Part shown: piece by piece, positions 1 to 8,733 of the stretch
How positions within the stretch are numbered: the first letter of the stretch is position 1
How the letters are laid out: the number at the start of each line of letters is the position of its first letter
Assembly (NCBI RefSeq): GCF_900187305.1
Contig: NZ_LT906434.1
Span: 1,178,001 to 1,242,000 of the forward strand
DNA from: Neisseria zoodegmatis
Lineage (GTDB): Bacteria; Pseudomonadota; Gammaproteobacteria; Burkholderiales; Neisseriaceae
Length of the DNA: 64,000 nucleotides
Direction of reading: 5' to 3'
Notes under the pieces: model-generated
Seen by the model: only the letters and a program-made list of their open reading frames with translations
Told to the model about the DNA's origin: nothing
The model's database searches: none
Made by a program: the position numbers and the translations under genes

Positions 1-242
1 GTGGCCGTCTGAACTTACAGTTCATAACAAATATGAGAAATTGTAAATCAATGTTGAGTTAAAAACAAATGTCATTAACAAATAATGCCTTCCGATGATT
101 TGGGATACTTCTATTTTGCAACATATGACTTTTGCTCGTTATCAATGTCGTCGGCAAATCAAGCGGATGCTTTATCCCCTGTTAAGCGGAAGGCTGTTGG
201 GGTAAACTTGCGTTTCTAATATCCATCATTTCCATCTCCGAC

Positions 243-1124
243 ATGACAACTATGGTTCAACTCAAACAGATTACGCTTATCGGCGTCGGCCTGATAGGCG
301 GTTCTTTTGTGCTTGACTTGAAACACAAAGGGTTGGTTGGCAAGGTGGTGGGTGTTGATCTTAACCGCAGCAATTTGGAACGTGCGTTGGAGCGCAGGGT
401 TATTGATGCGGCTTTTGACACCATTTGTGCGGAAGCGCTGGAAAACGCTGATTTGGTGGTGATTGCGACGCCGGTTGCCACGTTGCCGGAAGTTTGCCGC
501 CAGCTGGCGCCTTTATTGCCCAAGCATACTTGGGTTACGGATGTCGGCAGCACCAAGCAGTCGGCGATAGATGCTTTCCGCCGCTATCTTCCCGAACAAT
601 TGGCGCGCTGTATTGCTGCGCATCCTATTGCGGGTTCGGACCGCAGTGGTGCGCTGGCGGCGCAATTTGGCTTGTTTCAAAACAAAAAGCTGGTGATTTG
701 TCCGCACGGAGAAGAGGATTCAGATGGCCTCTTGATGGTCGAGTCGCTTTGGCAGGCGGTCGGGGCGCGTATTTTTCGGATGAGTGCGACGGAACATGAT
801 GCTGTTTTTGCTGCCGTTTCCCATCTTCCCCATCTTTTGGCTTATGCCTATGTTCATCAGATTGCCACGCATTCAGACGGCCGCACTTATTTGGATTTTG
901 CGGCTTCGGGTTTTCGGGACTTTACCCGTATCGCGTCCAGCCATCCTGCGATTTGGGCGGATATCTGTATGGCCAATAAAGACAGTTTGCTTGCTTTGTT
1001 AAACGGCCAGCAGCAACAGCTTGCTGCTTTGACCGCTATGCTGGAAAACGGAGATGCTAAAGCTTTGTACCGCTATTTTGAGCAGGCTAAAGATGCGCGG
1101 GATGACTGGGTGGCATCGCAATAA
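243..1124 (+). CDS. tyrA: prephenate dehydrogenase (TyrA family)
   Basis: Cytoplasmic enzyme that oxidatively decarboxylates prephenate to 4-hydroxyphenylpyruvate with NAD(P), the committed step to tyrosine. The 293-residue product has an N-terminal dinucleotide-binding motif GVGLIGGS (residues 14-21), the substrate-site segment AHPIAGSDRSG and the helical C-terminal half with SHLPHLLAYAY, all typical of the monofunctional enzyme. There is no chorismate mutase or ACT domain. A second ATG three codons in gives MVQLKQITLIG and could be the real start; neither has a strong ribosome site. An inverted DUS pair follows as terminator. Identity is confident. Confidence 0.93.
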   Translation: MTTMVQLKQITLIGVGLIGGSFVLDLKHKGLVGKVVGVDLNRSNLERALERRVIDAAFDTICAEALENADLVVIATPVATLPEVCRQLAPLLPKHTWVTDVGSTKQSAIDAFRRYLPEQLARCIAAHPIAGSDRSGALAAQFGLFQNKKLVICPHGEEDSDGLLMVESLWQAVGARIFRMSATEHDAVFAAVSHLPHLLAYAYVHQIATHSDGRTYLDFAASGFRDFTRIASSHPAIWADICMANKDSLLALLNGQQQQLAALTAMLENGDAKALYRYFEQAKDARDDWVASQ

Positions 1125-1137
1125 ATTGATGAATATG

Positions 1138-1168
1138 AGGCCGTCTGAAAAAGTGATTCAGACGGCCT
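1138..1168 (+). terminator. inverted DUS pair behind tyrA
   Basis: AGGCCGTCTGAA at 1138-1149 faces its reverse complement at 1157-1168 over an 8-base loop. Such pairs act both as DUS and as stem-loop terminators in Neisseria. Confidence 0.75.
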
Positions 1169-1323
1169 TAAAGAGTAGCGGGCAAGGCTTGAACGCAAGC
1201 TGCTTCAATCTATCTATAAAGATATTGTGAAGTTGAACTTTTCTTGTTGCATCTATCAAAGAGACCTTGTGAAATAGGCTGCCTCGCGGTGGGCAGTGAA
1301 GATTATTTATTGAATGGAGTGTT

Positions 1324-1818
1324 ATGAACGCGTTTCGTAAGGCGTTGTGGTTTATTGTATTTTTATCCGCGTGTACTGTTTTCGGTTCTTTTTATTCGCA
1401 ATATGTAATGGGGTTGAACCCCTGCGTGTTGTGCATTTTGCAGCGTTTGGCCGTGATAGCGGTGGGTGTGGTGGCTTTGGTGTGTGCTGTTTTTGCTCAA
1501 ACGGGCAGGGGTGTGCGTACCTTTAGTGCTTTATTGGTGAGCATTCCTGCGGTTTACGGTGCGGGGGTGGCGGTCTATCAGATTTATATTCAAAGCCTGC
1601 CGCCCGGTGCGGCTCCGGCTTGCGGTGCGCCGTGGACTTTCCGCCTGCGTGATTGGCCTTTGTTTGATTGGTACGAACCTGTGATCCGAGGTTTCGGCGA
1701 TTGTGCGATTCCCGATTATGTTTTGGGCGTTCCGTTGCCGATATGGAGTGTTTTGTATTTTAGTTTCGTATTGCTGCTGGTGTGGCTGGGCTGGTGCAGA
1801 AGCCGAATCTGGGGTTAA
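1324..1818 (+). CDS. dsbB: disulfide bond formation protein B
   Basis: Inner-membrane quinone reductase that re-oxidises periplasmic DsbA. The 164-residue protein has four predicted hydrophobic segments. The first periplasmic cysteine pair is the CVLC motif (C34, C37) and the second pair is C100 and C127, so both redox pairs of the family are present. A GGAGTG ribosome site precedes the ATG. It stands alone; no dsbA is visible nearby. Length matches the family. Confidence 0.93.
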   Translation: MNAFRKALWFIVFLSACTVFGSFYSQYVMGLNPCVLCILQRLAVIAVGVVALVCAVFAQTGRGVRTFSALLVSIPAVYGAGVAVYQIYIQSLPPGAAPACGAPWTFRLRDWPLFDWYEPVIRGFGDCAIPDYVLGVPLPIWSVLYFSFVLLLVWLGWCRSRIWG

Positions 1819-2134
1819 TCAAAACGGCTGCATTGTCTGACTCGATCGTGTGTTTGATTTCGGGATGGATGTGCAGCCGTTTTCGTTTCAAAAATCTTTT
1901 TCCTTTTCTTTTCAATATTCATTCGTTCTTTTGTAAAAAAACTACAAATTCTTTCAAACGGCACTTTTTTGTCTTAAACGGGAACTAAACCCGGCATTTT
2001 CTATCAAAAACACAAACTATAACTATGCAATACATATTTTTACAATAAATCCAGTAGTATGCGCGGTTTTTCGCCAAACAGTAGTTTGAATAAGTTCATA
2101 CATCTATATTTAATATTTAAGGAAAGGAAAAAAG
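1819..2134. other. intergenic region upstream of mscL
   Basis: AT-rich 316 bases between dsbB and mscL. No convincing ORF, RNA or repeat; presumably holds the mscL promoter. The GGAAAGGA ribosome site lies just before mscL. Confidence 0.5.
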
Positions 2135-2575
2135 ATGTCTTTAGCAAAAGAATTTAAAGAGTTTATTATGCGCGGTAACGTTATCGACCTGGCGGTCGGT
2201 ATGGTTATCGGTACTGCGTTCAGCGGTATTGTTAAATCCTTGGTAGATGATGTAATCATGCCTCCCATCGGTATCTTGATCGGCGGCGTGGACTTTTCAA
2301 ACCTGTTTATTACGTTGAAAGACGGTGCGGCAGTCCCCGAAGGCGGTTATCCTACTTTGGCTGCTGCGCAAGCTGCCGGTGCGGTTACTCTGAATATCGG
2401 TCTGTTTATCAACACCGTTATCAGCTTCCTGATCATTGCTGCCGCTATCTTCGTGGTAATTAAAATGATCAACAAACTGAAACGCGAAGCGCCTGCTGCT
2501 GAAGAAGCTCCGGCCGAACCTTCTGAAGAAGTTTTGCTGTTGCGTGAAATCCGCGACTCTCTGAACAAAAGATAA
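2135..2575 (+). CDS. mscL: large-conductance mechanosensitive channel
   Basis: Homopentameric inner-membrane channel that opens on membrane tension to release solutes in hypo-osmotic shock. The 146 residues begin with the amphipathic N-terminal helix and the very conserved [14 protein letters not shown] stretch of TM1 (about residues 13-26), followed by a periplasmic loop, TM2 around residues 85-110, and a charged C-terminal helix ending [13 protein letters not shown] strong GGAAAGGA ribosome site precedes the ATG. The acidic alanine/proline-rich linker near residues 118-130 is ordinary. An inverted DUS pair terminates the gene. Confidence 0.97.
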   Translation: MSLAKEFKEFIMRGNVIDLAVGMVIGTAFSGIVKSLVDDVIMPPIGILIGGVDFSNLFITLKDGAAVPEGGYPTLAAAQAAGAVTLNIGLFINTVISFLIIAAAIFVVIKMINKLKREAPAAEEAPAEPSEEVLLLREIRDSLNKR

Positions 2576-2595
2576 TCGCGCGTAGATTGTGATTC

Positions 2596-2626
2596 AGGCC
2601 GTCTGAAAATGTTTTTCAGACGGCCT
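2596..2626 (+). terminator. inverted DUS pair behind mscL
   Basis: AGGCCGTCTGAA at 2596 and its complement ending at 2626 form a stem just after the mscL stop. Confidence 0.75.
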
Positions 2627-2805
2627 GAAGTTTTGGTGGTGCCGAGAAAGTGTTTTTCAATATGCGGCTGGTTATAAGCACTTTCTTTGCGTTTATTTCG
2701 TTTTATTATTAAAGCCCTTAAGTTTATTTAACCGTTTCGGGCTGCCTATGCCGTCTGAAATGCAGTAAACTGCGTATCTTCCTAAAATAAAAACGATTCT
2801 TAATT

Positions 2806-3432
2806 ATGTATGTAGGCGAACGGTTTAATGCGTACAGCCATTTGGTCGGCGCTTTTCTGGCTGTAACGGGCTTGGTGTTGATGCTGATTAAAGCGGCGGG
2901 AACGCTGGATGTGTACAAAATCACCAGCGCGGCGGCTTACGGATTGTGCTTGATTATTTTGTATGCCGGTTCGACGGTTTACCACAGCGTTTCGCAACCC
3001 AAAGCCAAAGCGGTGTTGCAGAAAATCGATCATTGCGCCATTTATCTACTTATTGCGGGCAGTTATACGCCTTTTACGTTGGTGTCGCTTCACGGTGCGT
3101 GGGGCTGGTCGCTGTTCGGCGTGTCATGGGGGCTGGCGCTTTTCGGGATTATTCAAGAACTTACCATCAGCCGTAAAAGTGAAAAACGGCGGCTTTCCAT
3201 GTTTTTATATGTGTTGATGGGCTGGCTGGTTTTGGTGGCGATTTATCCGCTAACCAAGAGTTTGTCAGCGGAGGGTTTGTTTTGGCTGGTGCTGGGAGGG
3301 CTGCTGTACAGCGCGGGCATTTACTGGTTTGTGAACGACCATAAAATCAAACACGCCCACGGCATTTGGCATTTGTTTGTGTTGGGGGGGAGTTTGGCGC
3401 AATTTATCTGCGTGTATTGGTATGTGATTTAA
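2806..3432 (+). CDS. hemolysin III / TrhA family membrane protein
   Basis: Seven-helix integral membrane protein of the PAQR/hemolysin III family (208 residues). Family marks visible are the GERFNAYSHLVGA N-terminus, the STVYHS motif at the end of a helix, DHCAIYLLIAGSYTPF, and the histidines near the C-terminus in AHGIWHLFVLGG. In E. coli the relative (YqfA/TrhA) is linked to membrane energetics; despite the name most members are not toxins. An AT-type DUS (ATGCCGTCTGAA) lies upstream at 2748. The gene converges on amiC with a shared DUS palindrome between them. Confidence 0.88.
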   Translation: MYVGERFNAYSHLVGAFLAVTGLVLMLIKAAGTLDVYKITSAAAYGLCLIILYAGSTVYHSVSQPKAKAVLQKIDHCAIYLLIAGSYTPFTLVSLHGAWGWSLFGVSWGLALFGIIQELTISRKSEKRRLSMFLYVLMGWLVLVAIYPLTKSLSAEGLFWLVLGGLLYSAGIYWFVNDHKIKHAHGIWHLFVLGGSLAQFICVYWYVI

Positions 3433-3461
3433 GACTTATTTAGACAAGCAAGATTTATATT

Positions 3462-3497
3462 TTCAGACGGCCTGAAGAGTTCTTCAGGCCGTCTGAA
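3462..3497. terminator. bidirectional DUS palindrome between trhA-like gene and amiC
   Basis: Complementary DUS arms at 3462-3473 and 3486-3497, with the inner bases CTGAAGAG/TTCTTCAG extending the stem. It lies between two convergent genes and can serve both. Confidence 0.75.
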
Positions 3498-3500
3498 ATA

Positions 3501-4796
3501 TTATCGGCGTGCCAAAACGGCTTTGCCGAGATAAGTTTTAATGCCGCCGGCGATGGCTTCGGCACTTTTCTGGCGGAAAGAATGGCTGGCCAGAAGTTTT
3601 TCTTCGGTCGGATTCGACAGGAAAGCCGTCTCCACCAAAATAGACGGGATGTCCGGCGCGCGCAATACGGCAAAGTTGGCCTGATCGACATGGCCTTTGT
3701 GCAGTTTGTTGTGTTTGCCCAATTCGCTCAAAACGTGGCGGCCGAGCACCATGCTGTCTTTGATGGTTACGGTTTGCGTCATGTCTAAAATGGCATTATC
3801 CACGCTGCGGTTGCCCATTTTCTGTACGCCGCCGATTAAGTCGGCACTGTTTTGGGTTTGCGCCAGAAATTTAGCGGCGGCACTGGTGGCACCGCGCGTG
3901 CTCAAAGCGTAAACGCCGGTGCCGCGTGCAGTGGGGCTGGTGAATGAGTCGGCATGAATCGATACGAACACGTCGGCTTTCAACTGGCGGGCTTTGGCCA
4001 CGCGCACGCCGAGCGGGATGAATACGTCTTCGTTGCGGGTCATGTAGGTTTTGTAACCCATTGCTTCAAGGCGTTTTTTGGTTTCGCGTGCAATGGAAAG
4101 CACTACATCTTTTTCCCGCAAGCCGCCTTTGCTGATGGCGCCGGGGTCTTCGCCGCCGTGGCCGGGGTCTAACACGATAATCGGACGGCGGTTGCCGCGA
4201 CCCGGAGTGCTCGGCGGCGGGGTGTCGATGATGGCAGGTTGGCGGTCGCGTACCGGCGGCGTGTGGCCTGTGCCCGTGCCGTCGCTGCGGATTTTGCCTT
4301 GTGAATAATCGTTCAAGAGCGCCATCAGCGGATCGTTGGCTTCAGCGGCCAGTGCAGTAGCGGCAGAAGGATACAGATCGACTACCAAACGGTTGCGGAA
4401 GTTGGCAATAGGCGCCAGCGTAAACACCTGCGGATTGGCGGCCTGTTTCAAATCAATCACCACGCGCACGGTGGTGGCGGTGTTTTGGCCGACGCGGATG
4501 TTTTGGATATAAGGGTCGTTTTTCTGGACTTTGGCCGACATGCTTTGCAGCACGTTGTTCAGCGTCGCGCCTTCGATATCCACTACCAAACGGGCGGGGT
4601 TATCCAGCGAGAAGTGCTTGTATTTGATGGCTTGGGAAGATTCCAGCGTGATGCGGGTATAAGCGCGGGCAGGCCAGATGCGGACTGCAACAAACTGCGG
4701 TGCGGCAGCTTTAGCCAATGCTCCGATGGGGGTGAGCGTAAACAACAAACCCGCAGCGGTGCGGCTGACAATTTGACGACGTGTTAATTTAACCAT
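3501..4796 (-). CDS. amiC: N-acetylmuramoyl-L-alanine amidase AmiC
   Basis: Periplasmic zinc amidase that cleaves the stem peptide from N-acetylmuramic acid and separates daughter cells. The 431 residues start with a twin-arginine signal (TRRQIVS, then a weakly hydrophobic stretch to about residue 30), as in E. coli AmiC. An AMIN septal-targeting domain covers about 33-140, a proline-rich linker about 165-205, and the Amidase_3 domain about 206-425 with LDPGHGGEDPGA, the metal-binding glutamate region GLREKDV, VSIHADSF and the catalytic LVETAFLSN. Its start overlaps the end of tsaE by 13 bases, so the two are one transcript. Confidence 0.95.
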   Translation of the reverse strand: MVKLTRRQIVSRTAAGLLFTLTPIGALAKAAAPQFVAVRIWPARAYTRITLESSQAIKYKHFSLDNPARLVVDIEGATLNNVLQSMSAKVQKNDPYIQNIRVGQNTATTVRVVIDLKQAANPQVFTLAPIANFRNRLVVDLYPSAATALAAEANDPLMALLNDYSQGKIRSDGTGTGHTPPVRDRQPAIIDTPPPSTPGRGNRRPIIVLDPGHGGEDPGAISKGGLREKDVVLSIARETKKRLEAMGYKTYMTRNEDVFIPLGVRVAKARQLKADVFVSIHADSFTSPTARGTGVYALSTRGATSAAAKFLAQTQNSADLIGGVQKMGNRSVDNAILDMTQTVTIKDSMVLGRHVLSELGKHNKLHKGHVDQANFAVLRAPDIPSILVETAFLSNPTEEKLLASHSFRQKSAEAIAGGIKTYLGKAVLARR

Positions 4797-5263
4797 GTTT
4801 CTAAACTTTTCTTACCTTTGTCGGTATGGGCTTCAAGCGTGCACTTGCGGCCTGATTCATGATTTTCGAGTGTAACGGTGAGATCGGCGGGCGGCACAAA
4901 AGAGCCGCCTTGTTGCGGCCATTCGATCAGGCAGATGCAGTCGTCGGCAAACAGATCGTCCAAACCCGCATCTTCCCATTCTTCCGGCGTGGCAAAGCGG
5001 TAGAGGTCGAAATGGTGCAAAGAGGCAGATTGCGGCAGCGTGTAAGATTCCACAATGGTGTATGTGGGGCTTTTCACTGCGCCTTGATAACCTGTGCCGC
5101 GCAGCAGGCCGCGGGTAAATGTGGTTTTACCCGCACCCAAATTGCCTTGAAGATAAACCACCAACGGCGGCATTACGCTGGCTGCCCAGCTTTCGCCGAG
5201 TTTCAGCGTGGCTTCTTCATCGGCCAAGAAGCGGGTAATTTTTGCCGACTCCATAAAAGGCAT
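4784..5263 (-). CDS. tsaE: tRNA threonylcarbamoyladenosine biosynthesis ATPase TsaE
   Basis: Cytoplasmic ATPase that works with TsaB and TsaD in making t6A at position 37 of ANN-decoding tRNAs. The 159-residue product has the P-loop GNLGAGKTTFTRG, the switch-like SPTYTIVESY and the HFDLYR motif of the family. ATG at residue 4 (MESAKI) is an alternative start. It is the first gene of a tsaE-amiC operon, an arrangement also found in other beta- and gammaproteobacteria. Confidence 0.94.
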   Translation of the reverse strand: MPFMESAKITRFLADEEATLKLGESWAASVMPPLVVYLQGNLGAGKTTFTRGLLRGTGYQGAVKSPTYTIVESYTLPQSASLHHFDLYRFATPEEWEDAGLDDLFADDCICLIEWPQQGGSFVPPADLTVTLENHESGRKCTLEAHTDKGKKSLETWLN

Positions 5264-5668
5264 CTCGCTTGATGTGAATATGAATAACTAAGATTAAGGT
5301 TTAATTATGCGTTAATTCAATGGGATTGGGAACCTTATAAACCGATAAATTGAATTAAAACGGCGTAAACGGCAGGCTTTTCAGCATAATTTGATGGAAA
5401 GAAGGCGAAAATAAGGCGTAGCCGGCTAATATGCGTTTCTGCCGCGCGCATTTTATTGTAAAACGGCGGGCATCTTGTACGGCCTAATTGCTTGCTCTGC
5501 TTTTATGCGGCGCATGTTTTGCCGATGTGCCCCGTCGTTTGAAAAGGTGTACAATCCGCACCATCGTTAAAGTAATGGTAAGAGGCCGTCTGAAAGCGAA
5601 TGGTTGTGAGCTTGGCTAAAACTTTTAGCGAAGCCTCTAAAGCTCTTTTTCAGACGGCCTTATAGAAT
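5264..5668. other. intergenic region upstream of murI
   Basis: 405 bases between divergent tsaE and murI. It holds a widely spaced inverted DUS pair (5583-5594 and 5649-5660) immediately before murI. I see no ORF or RNA gene. Confidence 0.6.
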
Positions 5669-6481
5669 ATGATGAACAATACCAACCAACGCCCCATCGG
5701 GGTATTTGATTCAGGTGTCGGAGGCTTGACCAACGTGCGTGCGCTGATGGAGCGCCTGCCGATGGAAAATATCGTGTATTTCGGCGACACCGCCCGCGTT
5801 CCCTACGGCGTGAAGTCACGAGCCACGATTGAAACGTTTACCGCCCAAATTGTTGATTTTCTTCTGCAACACGAAGTAAAAGCCTTGGTGATTGCCTGTA
5901 ATACGATTGCGGCGGTGGCGGGGCAGAAAGTGCGCGCTATAGCCGGCAATATGCCTGTTTTGGACGTGATTACGGCAGGTGCCGAAGCTGCGTTGCGCAC
6001 CACGCGCAACAACCATATCGGCATTATCGCCACCAGCACAACCGTTAACAGCAATGCCTACGCACGCGCGATACACAGCCGCAATCCCGAAGCCCGCGTC
6101 CAATCGCAAGCCTGCCCGCTGCTGGTTCCGCTGGTGGAAGAGGGTTGGCTCGACCATGAAGTGACCCGTCTGACGGCGCGCGAATATTTGAAGCCGCTGC
6201 TGGCCGACGACATCGATACGTTGGTTTTGGGCTGTACGCATTATCCCCTGCTCAAGCCCTTGCTGCGTGAAGAAGCGCCGGGAGTGACTTTGGTTGATTC
6301 CGCTCTAACGACCGCAGAAGCAACGGCCAAAGCTTTGACGGAAGCGGGTTTGTTGAACACCGATAACGCCCAGCCGGATTACCGTTTTTATGTGAGCGAT
6401 ATTCCTTTGCGCTTCCGTACCATCGGCGAACGCTTTTTGGGGCGTAGTATGGATCAAATCGAAATGGTTAGTTTGGGTTGA
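5669..6481 (+). CDS. murI: glutamate racemase
   Basis: Cytoplasmic cofactor-independent enzyme that interconverts L- and D-glutamate for peptidoglycan. The 270-residue protein shows the family's FDSGVGGL start, the two catalytic cysteines in VIACNTIAAV and LGCTHYPLL, and GDTARVPYG. Two successive ATG codons open the frame. It sits downstream of a DUS pair and is followed by another whose right arm is abutted by a mobile element copy. Confidence 0.96.
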   Translation: MMNNTNQRPIGVFDSGVGGLTNVRALMERLPMENIVYFGDTARVPYGVKSRATIETFTAQIVDFLLQHEVKALVIACNTIAAVAGQKVRAIAGNMPVLDVITAGAEAALRTTRNNHIGIIATSTTVNSNAYARAIHSRNPEARVQSQACPLLVPLVEEGWLDHEVTRLTAREYLKPLLADDIDTLVLGCTHYPLLKPLLREEAPGVTLVDSALTTAEATAKALTEAGLLNTDNAQPDYRFYVSDIPLRFRTIGERFLGRSMDQIEMVSLG

Positions 6482-6504
6482 TTCAATCTGATCGGAATAG
6501 CATC

Positions 6505-6535
6505 AGGCCGTCTGAAAAGTTTTTTCAGACGGCCT
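6505..6535 (+). terminator. inverted DUS pair behind murI
   Basis: DUS at 6505-6516 and complement at 6524-6535. The last five bases of the right arm, GGCCT, are repeated on the far side of the adjacent MITE. Confidence 0.75.
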
Positions 6536-6678
6536 GAGACCTTTGCAAAACCCTCAGATGTGGATGCAGTTCAAGGCGTAGCAGCGCAGCGAGCGCAGAC
6601 ATATCAGATAGATAGGCAAACGAGCGAGCAGCGCACAACGCGGAAATGCGCCGCAGATTGGGGTTTTGCAAAGGTCTC
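6536..6678 (+). mobile_element. MITE copy 1 (143 bp, TIR GAGACCTTTGCAAA)
   Basis: Begins GAGACCTTTGCAAAA and ends with the exact complement TTTTGCAAAGGTCTC. It is flanked by a 5-base direct repeat GGCCT (6531-6535 and 6679-6683), so it looks like a transposition product into the end of a DUS. Two near-identical copies occur at 8532 and 12127. No transposase is encoded. The terminal sequence resembles ends of neisserial insertion sequences, but I cannot name the parent. Confidence 0.85.
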
Positions 6679-6702
6679 GGCCTGATTTATTTTGAATAAC
6701 CC

Positions 6703-8022
6703 TTAAAACAGCCACTTCGACACGCTGTAAATCACCAAGCCCACCAAGCCACCGACCAATGTGCCGTTGATGCGGATAAACTGCAAATCGCGGCCGACGC
6801 TCAATTCGAGTTTTTCCACCATCTGCGTGCTGTCCCAAGCTTTGACTTTATCTGACACAAACAGCGCCGCTTTGTCTTTGTAGCGCATCACAAAATCGCG
6901 TACCAACAGCGAAATCCGCACATCCGCACGGCGCATAAACTGCGGATGTTTCTGCGCTTGCGACAGCATGTGGTCAAGCAGTTTGTTGAGCTGCACCAAA
7001 CACAGCGATTCGGATTTTTCCACATCATCCGCCGCCCATTTTTGCAGCCCTTGCCAGCTTTTCATCAGCATTTCTTGGACTGCAGGCGAGTCGGCCAGTT
7101 TCATTTTGCCTTGCTCCAAACGCTTGTGCCATAAGCGCGAACGGCTCAAAGCATCGGTAACGCGGTCGTATTGCTCATCGAATGCGGCGCGGATGCGGTG
7201 GTCGGGGTCGGCGAGTGCGGCGGCGAGGTAGCCGTCGGCCCAATCCAGCGCTTTTTCCGATACCCAGCCGTCCACTTTGTCCACCAAAGTGCCTTTGAGC
7301 GAGGCTTTCAGTTTTTCCCAAGTGGTAGGTGCGTCGCTTTCGATGCGTGCCGCCCATTCGCGCAGATTGCGTTCGAGCAGCCCGCGGGTCTCAGGATCTT
7401 GCAGCCAGCGGCGTGTTTGTTTGAGTACGGCGACAAACAGCGTTTCGTGCATGCCTTGGGCTTTTAAGGCTTTGAGGCCGTCTGAAAAAGTTTTGCCGAT
7501 GCGCTCGCCGCTGTATTGCTCTGCCAGCAAACGGCTTAAAAAGCGCGACACTTGTTCGGGCTTGGCAATATCCAAAAGCGGCGGAATCTGCTTCGCCAGC
7601 CACGGCAGCCAATAATCGCGCGTGCGTTGGTCGGCCAGCCGTGCCAATAATTTTTCACTCGGCGCCGCCTGATACACGCGCAGGGCGATGGGTTTGCTCT
7701 GTAAAAAGTTGTTTTCGATAAACCTGCCCAATTCGTCGGCAATGCGGTGCTGGTTGCGCGGCAAAATGGCAGTATGGGGAATGGGCAGGCCGAGAGGCCG
7801 TCTGAATAAAGCCGTCACCGCAAACCAGTCGGCCAGCGCGCCCACCATCGCGGCTTCGGCAAAGGCTTTCACATAGCCGAGAGCGGGATATTGCGGCACA
7901 TACAGCGAGGAAACCACAAACAACACACCTGCCGCCAACAGCAAACCCGTAGCCCAACGGCGGCTCTTTTTCAAACGGGCGCGTGCAGCTTGCGCCCTCG
8001 TTTCGGCAGACAGAGTATGCAT
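6703..8022 (-). CDS. DUF445 family membrane protein
   Basis: Protein of 439 residues from the chosen start, related to E. coli YjiN; function unknown. An N-terminal pair of hydrophobic segments (about 20-75 from this start) includes the conserved KAFAEAAMVGALADWFAVTALFRRPLG stretch, followed by a long helical region and a C-terminal membrane segment LVGGLVGLVIYSVSKWLF. I chose the ATG at 8022 because AAGGAAG stands before it; an upstream ATG at 8064 would add 14 residues with no ribosome site. AG-DUS copies lie inside the gene near 7472 and 7796. Confidence 0.82.
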   Translation of the reverse strand: MHTLSAETRAQAARARLKKSRRWATGLLLAAGVLFVVSSLYVPQYPALGYVKAFAEAAMVGALADWFAVTALFRRPLGLPIPHTAILPRNQHRIADELGRFIENNFLQSKPIALRVYQAAPSEKLLARLADQRTRDYWLPWLAKQIPPLLDIAKPEQVSRFLSRLLAEQYSGERIGKTFSDGLKALKAQGMHETLFVAVLKQTRRWLQDPETRGLLERNLREWAARIESDAPTTWEKLKASLKGTLVDKVDGWVSEKALDWADGYLAAALADPDHRIRAAFDEQYDRVTDALSRSRLWHKRLEQGKMKLADSPAVQEMLMKSWQGLQKWAADDVEKSESLCLVQLNKLLDHMLSQAQKHPQFMRRADVRISLLVRDFVMRYKDKAALFVSDKVKAWDSTQMVEKLELSVGRDLQFIRINGTLVGGLVGLVIYSVSKWLF

Positions 8023-8303
8023 GGCGGCTTCCTTGTGGTTTGTTATATCGCGTGTGAAATCCATGATGGCGGAGTATGGCTGTAAATGTTTTAACTGCTG
8101 AGAGATTGTGTTGCCGTCGGATGGCTAACGATTTTTATATGGTTGGAAAGTTAAAACGGCTCTTTTCAGACGGCCTCCAATTGATGCCGCGTTTATCATG
8201 AAATTTCTGCTCTGTTTTTTATTATACCGTTTCAGAAGTTGCTTGAATTGCCTAATTTTTAAGCATTTTAATTTTTTGATGTGAAATAATGAAGTTAACC
8301 GAT

Positions 8304-8312
8304 TTATCCACA
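8304..8312 (+). promoter_or_regulatory. perfect DnaA-box sequence
   Basis: TTATCCACA, the consensus DnaA R-box, in AT-rich intergenic DNA. A second perfect copy lies 112 bases downstream. Confidence 0.45.
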
Positions 8313-8415
8313 AACCATGCACATAGGAATAAACATTGACTGTGGGCTTTTCAGAGTTTGTGCTTAATTTTTAATCAGTTTGAAAATGTCTTTATGTTTC
8401 AAATAGAATATTGAT

Positions 8416-8424
8416 TTATCCACA
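8416..8424 (+). promoter_or_regulatory. perfect DnaA-box sequence
   Basis: TTATCCACA again, same orientation as the site at 8304; a one-mismatch box TTATCCGCA lies on the opposite strand at about 8462-8470. Confidence 0.45.
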
Positions 8425-8531
8425 GAATACGCACAATTTTATGGGCAGATTCAGGGAATATTGCGGATAAGTTGTCGAGGGATAAAGAGCGCGGAATGGA
8501 ATGTTTGGGAATAGGTACAAATGAAAAGGCC

Positions 8532-8673
8532 GAGACCTTTGCAAACCCCTCATCTGCGGCGCATTTCTGCGTTGTGCGCTGCCCGCTCGTTTGCCTATCG
8601 TGTGATATGTCTGCACTCGTTGCGCTGCTACGCCTTGAACTGCATCCACATCTGAGGGTTTTTCAAAAGTCTC
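8532..8673 (-). mobile_element. MITE copy 2 (142 bp, inverted orientation)
   Basis: Same element as at 6536, in reverse. The left end is GAGACCTTTGCAAA; the right end is slightly decayed (two mismatches in the inverted repeat). A 5-base direct repeat AGGCC flanks it (8527-8531 and 8674-8678), the right copy being the first five bases of an intact DUS. Confidence 0.85.
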
Positions 8674-8704
8674 AGGCCGTCTGAAAATGTTTTTCAGACG
8701 GCCT
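8674..8704 (-). terminator. inverted DUS pair behind typA
   Basis: Complementary DUS arms at 8674-8685 and 8693-8704, just past the typA stop on the minus strand. The MITE at 8532 is inserted at its outer edge. Confidence 0.75.
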
Positions 8705-8733
8705 TTGGTTTACTGCTTCAATGGATAACCCAA

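Larger units (their letters stand above)
8023..8733. other. long intergenic region with DnaA-box-like sites and a MITE
   Basis: 711 bases between DUF445 and typA genes, both on the minus strand and reading away to the left. The part from about 8190 to 8430 is AT-rich and carries two perfect TTATCCACA sites and one near match. A MITE copy and a DUS terminator fill the right end. No ORF here looks real. Confidence 0.6.
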
